Positions 41,592 through 49,254 of a DNA stretch of 64,000 nucleotides are shown here, piece by piece. Origin of the DNA: Roseococcus pinisoli (GTDB taxonomy: Bacteria > Pseudomonadota > Alphaproteobacteria > Acetobacterales > Acetobacteraceae); the NCBI RefSeq assembly GCF_018413645.1, contig NZ_JAHCDA010000002.1, positions 248,001 through 312,000 on the forward strand, in the 5' to 3' direction. Position numbers and translations under genes: made by a program. Under the pieces are notes generated by a model that was not told where the DNA came from, made no database searches, and was given only the letters and a program-made list of their open reading frames with translations. Within the stretch, counting starts at the first letter, position 1; every line of letters begins with the position of its first letter.

Positions 41592-42467
41592 TCAGCCGAG
41601 GCTGGCGCTGATCAGCTCCCGCACGCGCGCGGCCGCTTCCGCGCCCTTGATGGAATCGCGCCACATGGCCTCGGCCACGCGCTGGTGGATGGCGACGGCT
41701 TCCTCGGCGGCGGTGATGCCGGCGACGCCCGAGGAGACGGAAGGAGGCGTGTCGGCCGGTATGGGCGCCGTCACGACATGCGCGCGCTCCCGCCCGCGCA
41801 GGACCATGAACGGCGCGGAAGGCTGGGGGCCGGTCGCCAAGCCGAGCTGGAGGCCGATCGGCACGCTTTCCATCAACACGGCCATTGCCTCCGCCTCCTG
41901 CTGGGCGGCTATGCGGGCCCGGGCGCGCGTCGCCTCCGGGACGGGAAGGCCGGCGCCCACGCCCTCGGTCAGCAGGGTCCGCAGGGCGGCCTCGCCCAGC
42001 ACGGCGATGATGGTCGGCCGCTTCTGGGCATAGAGCCGCTTGCGCGAGGTCAGGGCGCCAAGACCCTGTTCGACCTGGGAGATGGCGGCGGCGCGCTCGG
42101 GGCCGGCCGGGACGGACTGAGTCCAGGCTTCCGCCACGGCGCCCTCCATCGCTTCGCCCGTCAGGGGCCAGCAATAGGCGCCGCCGACGAGGAGGATCTG
42201 GTCGGCCTGCTCCTCGAGGCCGCGCAGGCGTTCCTGGAAGGCGGCGGGTCGGGCGAAATACTCGATGCCGATGCCGAGCAATGACAGCGGCGAGACCTTG
42301 AGGAGTTCGGCGAGACGGCGAATGGTCTCGAGCTTGATGACCTCGCCCTTCTCGTAGCGGTACAGGGCAGCCCGCGAAACGCCGAGTCGCGCGGCGATTT
42401 CTTCGGCGCGCATCCCCGATTCCATCCGATAGGCCCGCAATTGCTGCCCGATATCGGCGAATTTCAT
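41592..42467 (-). CDS. XRE-family helix-turn-helix regulator with a large C-terminal domain
   Basis: The 291-residue protein has an N-terminal Cro/CI-type helix-turn-helix (IGQQLRAYRMESGMRAEEIAARLGVSRAALYRYEKG) and a roughly 220-residue C-terminal domain I cannot assign, including EQADQILLVGGAYCWPLTGE and KRPTIIAVLGEAALRTLL. It diverges from the M20 amidohydrolase-cysteine dioxygenase pair across 173 bp, so it is their likely regulator. The ATG at 42467 is preferred over the upstream in-frame start at 42509, which adds residues unlike the family. Confidence 0.85.
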   Translation of the reverse strand: MKFADIGQQLRAYRMESGMRAEEIAARLGVSRAALYRYEKGEVIKLETIRRLAELLKVSPLSLLGIGIEYFARPAAFQERLRGLEEQADQILLVGGAYCWPLTGEAMEGAVAEAWTQSVPAGPERAAAISQVEQGLGALTSRKRLYAQKRPTIIAVLGEAALRTLLTEGVGAGLPVPEATRARARIAAQQEAEAMAVLMESVPIGLQLGLATGPQPSAPFMVLRGRERAHVVTAPIPADTPPSVSSGVAGITAAEEAVAIHQRVAEAMWRDSIKGAEAAARVRELISASLG

Positions 42468-42640
42468 ATATTCAGCCCCGTTGCCTGCCTCAATACTGCG
42501 AAGATACAACCCTGAGGCGGTACATCTATCGACACGACATCATAGTATCGAGATCGATCCTCGCCCCACAAGACTTGGATCAAAAATCGTCACGCCGATT
42601 GGATACCCCACCGATTCAATTCGTCCTAGGCTCCCCAGCC

Positions 42641-43810
42641 ATGGATCAAGACCTTCATACAACCGTCACCGGTTGGCGCCGCCACCTCCACGCAAACCCC
42701 GGCCTCACGCTGGATGAGGGCGAGACAGCCGCCTTCGTGGTCGAGAAGCTGAAGTCTCTCGGCGTCACCGAGATCGCGACCGATGTGGGCGGCCACGGCG
42801 TCGTCGCCACGCTGCGGCGGGAGGCCAGCGGCGTCGGCGGCAACCGGAGCGTCGGCCTGCGCGCCGACATGGACGCCCTGCCGATCCAGGAGGCGGACGA
42901 GACCCTGCCGCATCGCAGCCGCAAGCCGGGCGTGATGCATGCCTGCGGGCATGACGGCCACACGGCCGCCCTGCTGGGTGCCGCGGCGCTGCTCCAGGCC
43001 GACAAGTCCTGGGCGGGCACGGTCCAGCTGGTCTTCCAGCCGGCGGAAGAGGGCGGCAACGGCGCCCGCAAGATGATCGCCGACGGGCTGTTCAAGCGCT
43101 TCCCGATGGATCGCATCTTTGGCTGGCACAACTGGCCGAGCCTCGAGGCCGGCACGATCGCCGTGCATGAAAGCGCCGTGATGGCCGCCGGTGCGCGCTT
43201 CGACATCACCTTCGACGGCCATGCCGGCCACGCCGCCCTGCCGCACATGACCAAGGACCCCATGCTGGGCGCCGGTCATGCCATCGTCGCCCTGCAGTCG
43301 ATCATCGGCCGCAACGTCGATCCGATGAAGGCCGGCGTGGTCAGCGTCACCATGGCCGCCGTCGGCGAGGCGCAGAACCAGGTGCCGGCCCGCGCGATCC
43401 TGAAGGGCACGGCCCGCTGGCTGGACGCCGCGGTGGGCGACCTGATCGAGGCGCGCATGAACGAGATCGCGCAGGGCATCGCCCTGGCCTTCGGCCTGAC
43501 GGCCAAGGTCAACTTCAACCGGGGCGTGCCCGTCACGGCCAATCATCCGGCCGAGCGCGAGACCGCGGCGGAAGCGGCGGCGACCGTGACCCGCGTCACC
43601 CGCGACCTCCTGCCGGCCATGACCGGCGAGGACTTCTCCTGGTTCCTGCACGAGGTGCCCGGCGCCTTCGTCTGGATCGGCAATGGCCCCGCAGAGGGCG
43701 GCCGCGAGCTTCACCACCCGTCGTATGACTTCAACGACGCAATATTGCCCGCCGCCTCCGGCTTCCTCGCTGCCGTGGCGAAGCGGGCGCTTGGAGACGG
43801 CCCAACATGA
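42641..43810 (+). CDS. M20 family amidohydrolase (hippurate hydrolase-like)
   Basis: The 389-residue metallopeptidase-fold enzyme has the M20D zinc motifs: RADMDALPIQE, HACGHDGHTAALLG (Cys102/His104 region), FQPAEEGGNGARKMI and IFGWHNWPSLEAG, with a late GEDFSWFLHEVPGAF. Such enzymes hydrolyse N-acyl amino acids, hippurate or similar amides. The ATG at 42641 starts at MDQDLHTTVTGWRRHLHANP. Its stop overlaps the cysteine dioxygenase ATG, so an N-acylated sulfur amino acid is an attractive but unproven substrate. Confidence 0.94.
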   Translation: MDQDLHTTVTGWRRHLHANPGLTLDEGETAAFVVEKLKSLGVTEIATDVGGHGVVATLRREASGVGGNRSVGLRADMDALPIQEADETLPHRSRKPGVMHACGHDGHTAALLGAAALLQADKSWAGTVQLVFQPAEEGGNGARKMIADGLFKRFPMDRIFGWHNWPSLEAGTIAVHESAVMAAGARFDITFDGHAGHAALPHMTKDPMLGAGHAIVALQSIIGRNVDPMKAGVVSVTMAAVGEAQNQVPARAILKGTARWLDAAVGDLIEARMNEIAQGIALAFGLTAKVNFNRGVPVTANHPAERETAAEAAATVTRVTRDLLPAMTGEDFSWFLHEVPGAFVWIGNGPAEGGRELHHPSYDFNDAILPAASGFLAAVAKRALGDGPT

Positions 43811-44397
43811 CGAACATCTCCCGCCTTCGCGGCTTCATCCAGGACATGACCAGGCTGGCCGGCGAAAACCCGGCCGAGGAGCGCTGGCTGGAGGAGGGGG
43901 CCGCGCTGCTGCGCGGCCTCGTCTCGCATGACGACTGGCTGCCGGCGGCCCTTGCCGAGCCCGGTCCGAGCTACCGGCAGTACCTCCTGCACTGCGACCC
44001 GCTCGAGCGCTTCAGCGTCGTCAGCTTCGTCTGGGGCATCGGCCAGCGCACGCCGGTTCATAACCACAAGGTCTGGGGCCTGGTCGGCATGCTGCGCGGC
44101 TCCGAGGTCAGCGTGACGATGCATCCGGAGCCGGGTGGCCCCATGCGGACGGGCGAGGTGGATCACCTCAAGCCCGGCGAGGTGGTGGGTGTCGGCTCCG
44201 GCGAGGAGGACATCCACTGGGTGGAGAATGCGGTGGCCGACAAGCCGTCCATCTCCATCCATGTCTATGGCGGCAATATCGGCGCGATCGAGCGCCATAC
44301 CTTCAATCCCGAGACGAGCGCGCGGAAGCGCTTCGTCTCCGGCTATACGAATGCCGAGGTCCCCAATCTCTGGGACCGTTCGGCCGAGATGGCCTGA
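43807..44397 (+). CDS. Cysteine dioxygenase family protein
   Basis: The 196-residue cupin oxidises a thiol (L-cysteine or 3-mercaptopropionate) to the sulfinic acid with O2 and non-haem iron. The iron ligands are His85 and His87 (TPVHNHKVWGLVGML) and His137 (EEDIHWVENA); Arg58 lies in PSYRQYLLHC. Bacterial CDO and 3-mercaptopropionate dioxygenases cannot be separated confidently by eye. It is translationally coupled to the upstream amidohydrolase and followed by a strong bidirectional terminator. Confidence 0.92.
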   Translation: MTNISRLRGFIQDMTRLAGENPAEERWLEEGAALLRGLVSHDDWLPAALAEPGPSYRQYLLHCDPLERFSVVSFVWGIGQRTPVHNHKVWGLVGMLRGSEVSVTMHPEPGGPMRTGEVDHLKPGEVVGVGSGEEDIHWVENAVADKPSISIHVYGGNIGAIERHTFNPETSARKRFVSGYTNAEVPNLWDRSAEMA

Positions 44398-44494
44398 GCG
44401 ATCGCTCGCGGGACCGGATGGTTCAGGCCGTCCGGTCCCGCTGCCTTGGCCATCCGATCTGGGCAGCCCCTGTTCCCGTCTTCAGCACGAATCA

Positions 44495-44526
44495 AAAACG
44501 CGATCGTCGCCCGACGATCGCGTTTT
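44495..44526. terminator. Perfect bidirectional terminator between cysteine dioxygenase and CHAP genes
   Basis: Two exactly complementary 15-bp arms (AAAACGCGATCGTCG and CGACGATCGCGTTTT) flank a CC loop. The A/T ends provide U-runs in both directions, and the element lies between two convergent stop codons (44397 and 44550). Confidence 0.9.
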
Positions 44527-44549
44527 GAAACCGTGGATGCGGTTGATCG

Positions 44550-45344
44550 TTAACGAGGCGAGCGGGGCGCCTGGGCCACGCGGACCGGCTGGCCGGTGCG
44601 GGCAGAGACGGCGGTGCCCTGGGTGCGACGGGCGGCGGTGCGGTTGGCGGTCTGGGTGCGCGCCGGGCGGGCGGCCTGGGCCTGGCGGGACGTGCCGCGG
44701 GCGCCGTGGCTGATGGTGGTGCGGGTCGAATAGGTGACGGGGCGGACCATGTCGTCCACGCCAGCCATATAGCTGCTGGCCGGGCGGTTATGGATGAAGC
44801 CGTCGGTCGGATACTCGCGGCCGAAATTCTCCGAGGTCCAGCCCACCTGCACGCGCACGCGGGTCCAGGAATTGTCGTCCGAGACGTCCATCACGCGGAC
44901 ATTGCGCATCACGGTGCCGCGGCGGATGCCGGGGCCGCCCCAGTTGGCGTGGTCGATCTCGATCATGCGGGGCTGGACGATGCGGGAGACGACCGCCACG
45001 TGGCCCATGCGCATGCCGCCCGAGCTGCGGAAGGAAAGCACCGAGCCGACCTGCGGGCGCTGGCCGCGGGCATACTGGCCGGCCGAATTAGCCCACCAGT
45101 CACCGCCGTTGCCGGAGATCTGCATGCCGGTGATCGAGCGGGCGTAGGGAACGCAGGAGATCCCGCCACCGCCGCCAGCGCGGGCACGGGACTGACGGGT
45201 GTTGCGGGCGGCGCCGCGCGGGGACTGATTGGCGGAGCTGCGCGCTTCGGAGCGGGTGTCACCACGGGCGGCTTCGGCTTGCGGAACGAAAGGAGCAGCA
45301 ACAAGCAGGAGGCCCATGGCGATCACGGTGATCCGAAGTCGCAT
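44550..45344 (-). CDS. Secreted CHAP-domain amidase-like protein with basic tail
   Basis: The 264-residue protein has a signal peptide (MRLRITVIAMGLLLVAAPFVPQAEA), an Arg/Ser/Ala-rich linker, and a CHAP domain with catalytic Cys64 (GISCVPYARSITGM) and His115 (MGHVAVVSRI), followed by DHANW. CHAP enzymes cut peptidoglycan peptide bonds. The last 55-60 residues form a basic, low-complexity tail (for example RQAQAARPARTQTANRTAAR) like that of the SGNH protein at 24232. The ATG at 45344 has AGGAGA upstream. Confidence 0.83.
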   Translation of the reverse strand: MRLRITVIAMGLLLVAAPFVPQAEAARGDTRSEARSSANQSPRGAARNTRQSRARAGGGGGISCVPYARSITGMQISGNGGDWWANSAGQYARGQRPQVGSVLSFRSSGGMRMGHVAVVSRIVQPRMIEIDHANWGGPGIRRGTVMRNVRVMDVSDDNSWTRVRVQVGWTSENFGREYPTDGFIHNRPASSYMAGVDDMVRPVTYSTRTTISHGARGTSRQAQAARPARTQTANRTAARRTQGTAVSARTGQPVRVAQAPRSPR

Positions 45345-45718
45345 GCAGTCGTCTCCTGGTGCGGTGCCCAAAAAAGAAAATCGGCGGGGCGTGCAACCGG
45401 GTATCCAGGCCCCCGGCGCAGGTCGCAACCACGGAAAGCGATACATGGCGAAACCTGCCGTGATTCGTTGATATAGACCCTGACCTAAACGAAAAATCAG
45501 GACGAAAATCCCAGTTTCGACCCCGGATCGATACTGGGCCACAGTGTTGCGGCAAATCTGCCACAGGGGATTCCCAGGTGATTCTCGGATGCCGCCAGCA
45601 ACATTCCGGAACGACGGGCGGGGTGGCGAGGCAAGCCGCAACGAAAAAGGGCGCCGGGCAGTGATGCCCGGCGCCCCTCATTCGTCATATTCGCAGATTA
45701 CTGTTCTGTGAATACCGA
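45345..45718. other. Intergenic region between ridA and the CHAP gene
   Basis: This 374-bp stretch has no convincing gene. It contains the ridA terminator (45649-45676), a loose dyad CCCAGT/ACTGGG (about 45509-45537), and the leader and promoter of the CHAP gene near 45345-45500, which is AT-richer than average. No named operator was recognised. Confidence 0.6.
45649..45676 (-). terminator. Rho-independent terminator of ridA
   Basis: On the minus strand a 12-bp perfect GC-rich stem (GGGCGCCGGGCA/TGCCCGGCGCCC, loop of four) is followed by TTTTT. It lies 43 bp after the ridA stop codon. Confidence 0.9.
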
Positions 45719-46069
45719 TTACTTGCAGGCGGTGACCATAATCTCGACCAGGTGGCGCGGATCGGCCATGTTGGCCTGCACGCAGGCGCGCGCCGGACGG
45801 CCGGCATCGCCCAGCCACTCCACCCACACCTTGTTCATCGCCTCGCGGTCGCGGATGTCCTTCAGCCAGATCTGGGCCTGGAGGAGGCGCGTCGTGTCGG
45901 TGCCGTTCGCCTCGAGCAGGGCGTTGATCTTGGCGACGACCTGCTTGGTCTGGCCGGTGATGTCCTGGCTCAGGTCATCGGCGGTGATGCCGGCACAGAA
46001 GACGAAGTTGTGGTACTCGACCGCGCTGCTGAGGATCTGGTTGCTGCCGGTACGGTTGATCTTGCTCAT
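45719..46069 (-). CDS. RidA/YjgF family reactive imine/enamine deaminase
   Basis: The 116-residue protein has the trimeric RidA fold and begins MSKINRTGSNQILSSAVEY. The carboxylate-binding arginine is in RPARACVQANMADP, and LVEIMVTACK ends the family domain. RidA proteins hydrolyse 2-aminoacrylate and other imines released by PLP enzymes. It is followed by a strong terminator and preceded by the Gfo/Idh gene on the same strand with a 45-bp gap. Confidence 0.93.
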   Translation of the reverse strand: MSKINRTGSNQILSSAVEYHNFVFCAGITADDLSQDITGQTKQVVAKINALLEANGTDTTRLLQAQIWLKDIRDREAMNKVWVEWLGDAGRPARACVQANMADPRHLVEIMVTACK

Positions 46070-46114
46070 CGCTTCCTTCTTCTCCTGCTTTAGGATGGTC
46101 AGTGGTGTAGCGGC

Positions 46115-47095
46115 TCAGGCCGGGACCGCATAGGCGCTGCCCGAGGCGGCGGCCCCGATCATCGTCTCGAAAACGGCCACGCCATGGATCGCCTCGTCGA
46201 GGGGCAGGGGGTATTCCGGCCCGCCGGCCACGGCCGCCGCGAAGGCCTCCAGCTCGGCCCGCTCGATATCGGTGACGGGATAGTCGCGCGTCCATTCCTC
46301 CCCGCCCTCGCGGGCGCGGAAGAAGAGCTGCTCGTGGCCGCGCAGCTCCACCAGCCCGTCCGAGCCGAAGAGCGCGCAGCGCCAGTAGCGCGTCGCGGCG
46401 CCGAGCGTCGCGAAGGTGCAGGTGGCGCCGCTCTCTAGCGTGGCGAGCATCGCCGTCGTGTCGTCGATCGTGTCCAGCACGCGGGCCTTGCTCAGCACCC
46501 GCACATCCTGGAAGCGGCCGGCCAGGCTGATGATCAGGTCGATCATGTGGATGCCCATGCCGCCCATGCCGCCGAGCGGGCTTTCCGCACGATCCGCACG
46601 CCAGCCGCCCGGCTGGAAGGTGAAGCCGCCGGGGCCGCTGAACTGGCCCTCGACATGCAGCAGCGTGCCGAGCTTGCCGGAGGCGAGGATGGACTTCATC
46701 TCGGCCACCGCCGGCAGGAAGCGGCGGTTGTGGCCGAGCGCCATCACCACGCCCGCCTTCCGGCAGGCGTCGACCGCGGCCTGGGCACTGGCCTGGGTGA
46801 GCGTGAAGGGCTTCTCGACGAAGACGTGCTTGCCGGCCGCGGCGGCGGCGATCACCTGCTCGGCATGCTGCGCGTGCGGCGTGGCCAGCACGATCGCGCC
46901 GATGGAGCGATCGGCCAGGATGGGCTCCAGCCCGTCATGCAGGGTGATGCCCTTCTCTGCCGCGTAGCCGCGGGCCTTGTCCGGCGTTCCGGTGCAGCCG
47001 GCGACGAAGCGGATGCCGCTGCCGTTCTTTCCCTGCACGCTGTCGACCAGCGTGCGGCCCCAGCGGCCCATTCCGATAATCGCGGCGTCGAGCAT
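46115..47095 (-). CDS. Gfo/Idh/MocA family NAD(P)-dependent oxidoreductase
   Basis: The 326-residue protein has an N-terminal Rossmann domain (AAIIGMGRWGRTLVDSV) and the family motif EKPFTLTQASAQAAVDAC with its catalytic-site lysine, followed by the C-terminal alpha/beta domain (GGMGGMGIHMIDLIISLAG). Sugar or inositol derivatives are usual substrates. The ATG at 47095 has GGAGG 6 bp upstream and overlaps the MFS stop codon by one base, so it is the last gene of a four-gene operon. Confidence 0.92.
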   Translation of the reverse strand: MLDAAIIGMGRWGRTLVDSVQGKNGSGIRFVAGCTGTPDKARGYAAEKGITLHDGLEPILADRSIGAIVLATPHAQHAEQVIAAAAAGKHVFVEKPFTLTQASAQAAVDACRKAGVVMALGHNRRFLPAVAEMKSILASGKLGTLLHVEGQFSGPGGFTFQPGGWRADRAESPLGGMGGMGIHMIDLIISLAGRFQDVRVLSKARVLDTIDDTTAMLATLESGATCTFATLGAATRYWRCALFGSDGLVELRGHEQLFFRAREGGEEWTRDYPVTDIERAELEAFAAAVAGGPEYPLPLDEAIHGVAVFETMIGAAASGSAYAVPA

Positions 47096-48345
47096 CACGT
47101 ACCTCCGGCTTCAGATGGATGTTCAAGATGTTTGGCCCAGGCGCGCATATGCATCAGGCCCCAGACGGAAACCCCCATGGCGAGGAAGGCGACGGCGAGC
47201 GTGGGCAGCCGCATGCCGAAGGCCTCGCCCGACAGGCCCAGGACGAGCGCGCCGAGGGCAGGGCAAGCCCGGGTGATCAGGCCCCAGAGTGCCAGCGTCC
47301 TGCCGCGCATGCGGGTCAGCGCGGCCGATTGCACGAGCGTCTGCGTCGAGATGCCATGCGCGCTCGAACAGGCGCCGTAAAGCGCGCCGCAGAGCACCGC
47401 GAAGGGGAAGTAGCTCGTCGCCACGAAGGCCACGAGCACCACCGCCTGCGCGGCCGCCGCCATGACGGCGATGCGCGTCGTGCCCGTCAGCCGCCCGCGC
47501 GAGGCGACCATGATGCCGCTCATCAGCGCGCCCACCCCGATCGCGCCCGTCAGCAGGGCAAGGCCGCCGGGGCCCTGGTGGAACAGCCGCTCGACGAAGG
47601 GCGGCAGCACTTCCTGGACGCCACGCAATAGGATGGCGGTGATGCCGGCGAAGGTCAGGATGGGGCCGATCCCGGGATGGGCCGCGGCATACCGGATGCC
47701 CTCCAGCATCTCGGAGAGCAGCGAACCCTCCGGCGGATGGCCGCGCCGGTGGATGGGATTGATCCGGAGCATCGGCAGCGTCAGCGTCGCGACCGTATAG
47801 GCCACGACGTTGCAGAGGATGGCGGGCACCACGCCCCAGACCGCGACCATCGGCCCCGCGACGGCGGGCCCGAGGAAGCGGGCCACGTTGAAGCAGAGCG
47901 AGTTGCAGGCGACGGCGGCCGGCAGGTCCGCCCGGGGAACCAGGCCGGGCATGACGGCCTGCCGCGCGGGCTGGGCGAAGCTCTGGGCGATGCCGCCCAT
48001 CAGTTCGAAGGCGATCAGCGCCATCACGCTGATATGGCCCGTCGCCGTCAGGGTGGCGGTGCACAGGGCGGCGGCCGCGACCGCCAGCTGGGCGATCATG
48101 GTCAGCTTCACGCGGTCCATGCGGTCGGCGACGGCACCGGCGATGGGGCTGAAGATGACGGCCGGCGCCAGGTCCGCGAAGGCGACCATGCCGACCCAGA
48201 AGGCGGAGCCGCTGAGCTCCCAGGCGAGCCACATCACCGCGATGCGGTGCATCCACAGCCCGCTCCAGGCTGTCAGGCTCGCGGTGAAGAAGATCCTGGC
48301 GTCGCGATGGGAAAGGGCGCGAGTGATCGCGCCGAAAGGTCCCAG
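47095..48345 (-). CDS. MFS transporter (EntS-like MFS_3), non-ATG start
   Basis: Twelve-helix exporter-like protein, about 416 residues. The first ATG in frame (48252) would begin inside the first helix. The 31 codons before it read ARIFFTASLTAWSGLW just ahead of that ATG, which is the normal N-terminus of this family. No ATG, GTG or TTG lies in that extension; the best candidate is CTG at 48345, 1 bp after the lipoprotein stop codon and about 7 bp after GAGG. Motifs include VAFADLAPAVIFSPIAGAVADRMDR between helices 2 and 3. The start is therefore tentative. Confidence 0.85.
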   Translation of the reverse strand: MGPFGAITRALSHRDARIFFTASLTAWSGLWMHRIAVMWLAWELSGSAFWVGMVAFADLAPAVIFSPIAGAVADRMDRVKLTMIAQLAVAAAALCTATLTATGHISVMALIAFELMGGIAQSFAQPARQAVMPGLVPRADLPAAVACNSLCFNVARFLGPAVAGPMVAVWGVVPAILCNVVAYTVATLTLPMLRINPIHRRGHPPEGSLLSEMLEGIRYAAAHPGIGPILTFAGITAILLRGVQEVLPPFVERLFHQGPGGLALLTGAIGVGALMSGIMVASRGRLTGTTRIAVMAAAAQAVVLVAFVATSYFPFAVLCGALYGACSSAHGISTQTLVQSAALTRMRGRTLALWGLITRACPALGALVLGLSGEAFGMRLPTLAVAFLAMGVSVWGLMHMRAWAKHLEHPSEAGGT

Positions 48346-48346
48346 G

Positions 48347-48721
48347 TCAGGACCTCGGCCGGGTTCCGGCGGGGGGCGGGGCGCTGCGGGGGGCAGGCTG
48401 CGGCATGCTGGCCTGGGTATTGGCGCGGATGCATTCCTGCACCTCGCGGTCGAACTGGAAGCGGCGGCCCAGGCGGTCGGTCTGCATGGCCTGGCTGGCC
48501 GAGACGGTTTCCGAGCCGAGGCGGCTGTCGCGTTCGTCCTCGCGCATCAGCTGGCCGCGATCCTGGCGCTGGATGCGCCGCGCCGTTTCCTCCCGGCAGG
48601 CCTGCGCGACCTGCGGATTGGTGCGGATGGAGTCGCCGGGATCCGCCTGGCGGATGAGCGGCGTGTTGTTACAGGCGGACAGGAGGAGAAGGGGTAGGAG
48701 AAGGGCTGCGGCGCGCGACAT
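48347..48721 (-). CDS. Small lipoprotein
   Basis: A 124-residue protein with a lipobox signal peptide (MSRAAALLLPLLLLSACNNTP; the lipid-modified cysteine is in LLSAC). The mature part is charged and helical (ACREETARRIQRQDRGQLMRED) with a C-terminal Pro/Ala-rich stretch. The frame is open upstream to 49012, but the ATG at 48721 gives the lipobox. It lies 13 bp after the preceding hypothetical gene and abuts the MFS start. Function unknown. Confidence 0.75.
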   Translation of the reverse strand: MSRAAALLLPLLLLSACNNTPLIRQADPGDSIRTNPQVAQACREETARRIQRQDRGQLMREDERDSRLGSETVSASQAMQTDRLGRRFQFDREVQECIRANTQASMPQPAPRSAPPPAGTRPRS

Positions 48722-48734
48722 GGTTCGGCTTTCG

Positions 48735-49214
48735 TCAGGCGGGCGGGACGGCCCTGGGAAGACTGCGCGCCAACATGGCACGCATCGCCGCTTCGTCGAA
48801 GCGTCCCGTCGCATCGAGAGGTGCACAGGCTGCCGCGGCGAGCAGCGCCGGCTGGAATTCCGCCCCATCCGGGCCGATCGTGAACATCCCCCGCGTCCAG
48901 GAAGCACGGCCCAGAAGCTCCACCAGCGCGAGGAGCCGGAGGCAGAGCGCCAGCCCCGGCAGCGAATCGACTCCGGAATGACGCGACATGGCTTCCGCCC
49001 AGCTCGCCGCATCGGGGTCGTTCAGCGCGATCTCGACGCCGTCGGCGAAGGCCAGCAGCCGCGCGGGGCCCCACAGCCCGGCCGCGGCGGCCGAGCGCGC
49101 GACCTCCCAGGCGATCTCCAGCGCCGCCGGCGCCACGGCCGGCAGGCTTTCGGCCGCGACGTCGATCTCATGGCGCAGGGCGCCGGTCGGAAGTTCGATG
49201 GTGGTGATGCTCAC
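48735..49214 (-). CDS. Hypothetical protein, first gene of the lipoprotein-MFS-Gfo/Idh operon
   Basis: A 159-residue, alanine- and leucine-rich, mostly helical protein with no signal peptide (MSITTIELPTGALRHEIDVAAESL). A central segment, LPGLALCLRLLALVELLGRA, is hydrophobic but probably a buried helix. No family recognised. The 13-bp gap to the lipoprotein gene indicates co-transcription. Codon use is like that of its neighbours. Confidence 0.6.
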   Translation of the reverse strand: MSITTIELPTGALRHEIDVAAESLPAVAPAALEIAWEVARSAAAAGLWGPARLLAFADGVEIALNDPDAASWAEAMSRHSGVDSLPGLALCLRLLALVELLGRASWTRGMFTIGPDGAEFQPALLAAAACAPLDATGRFDEAAMRAMLARSLPRAVPPA

Positions 49215-49254
49215 CCCCTGAATGTCGTGCTTCGACCCGCGGCTGGACAGGGCC

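Noticed and set aside
42468-42640. ATCGA-rich elements as an operator for the XRE regulator
   Set aside because: Only partial, irregular dyads are visible; I could not define a convincing palindrome by eye.
48722-49012. N-terminal extension of the lipoprotein frame back to 49012
   Set aside because: The extension overlaps the upstream hypothetical gene in another frame, and only the ATG at 48721 gives a signal peptide with lipobox.
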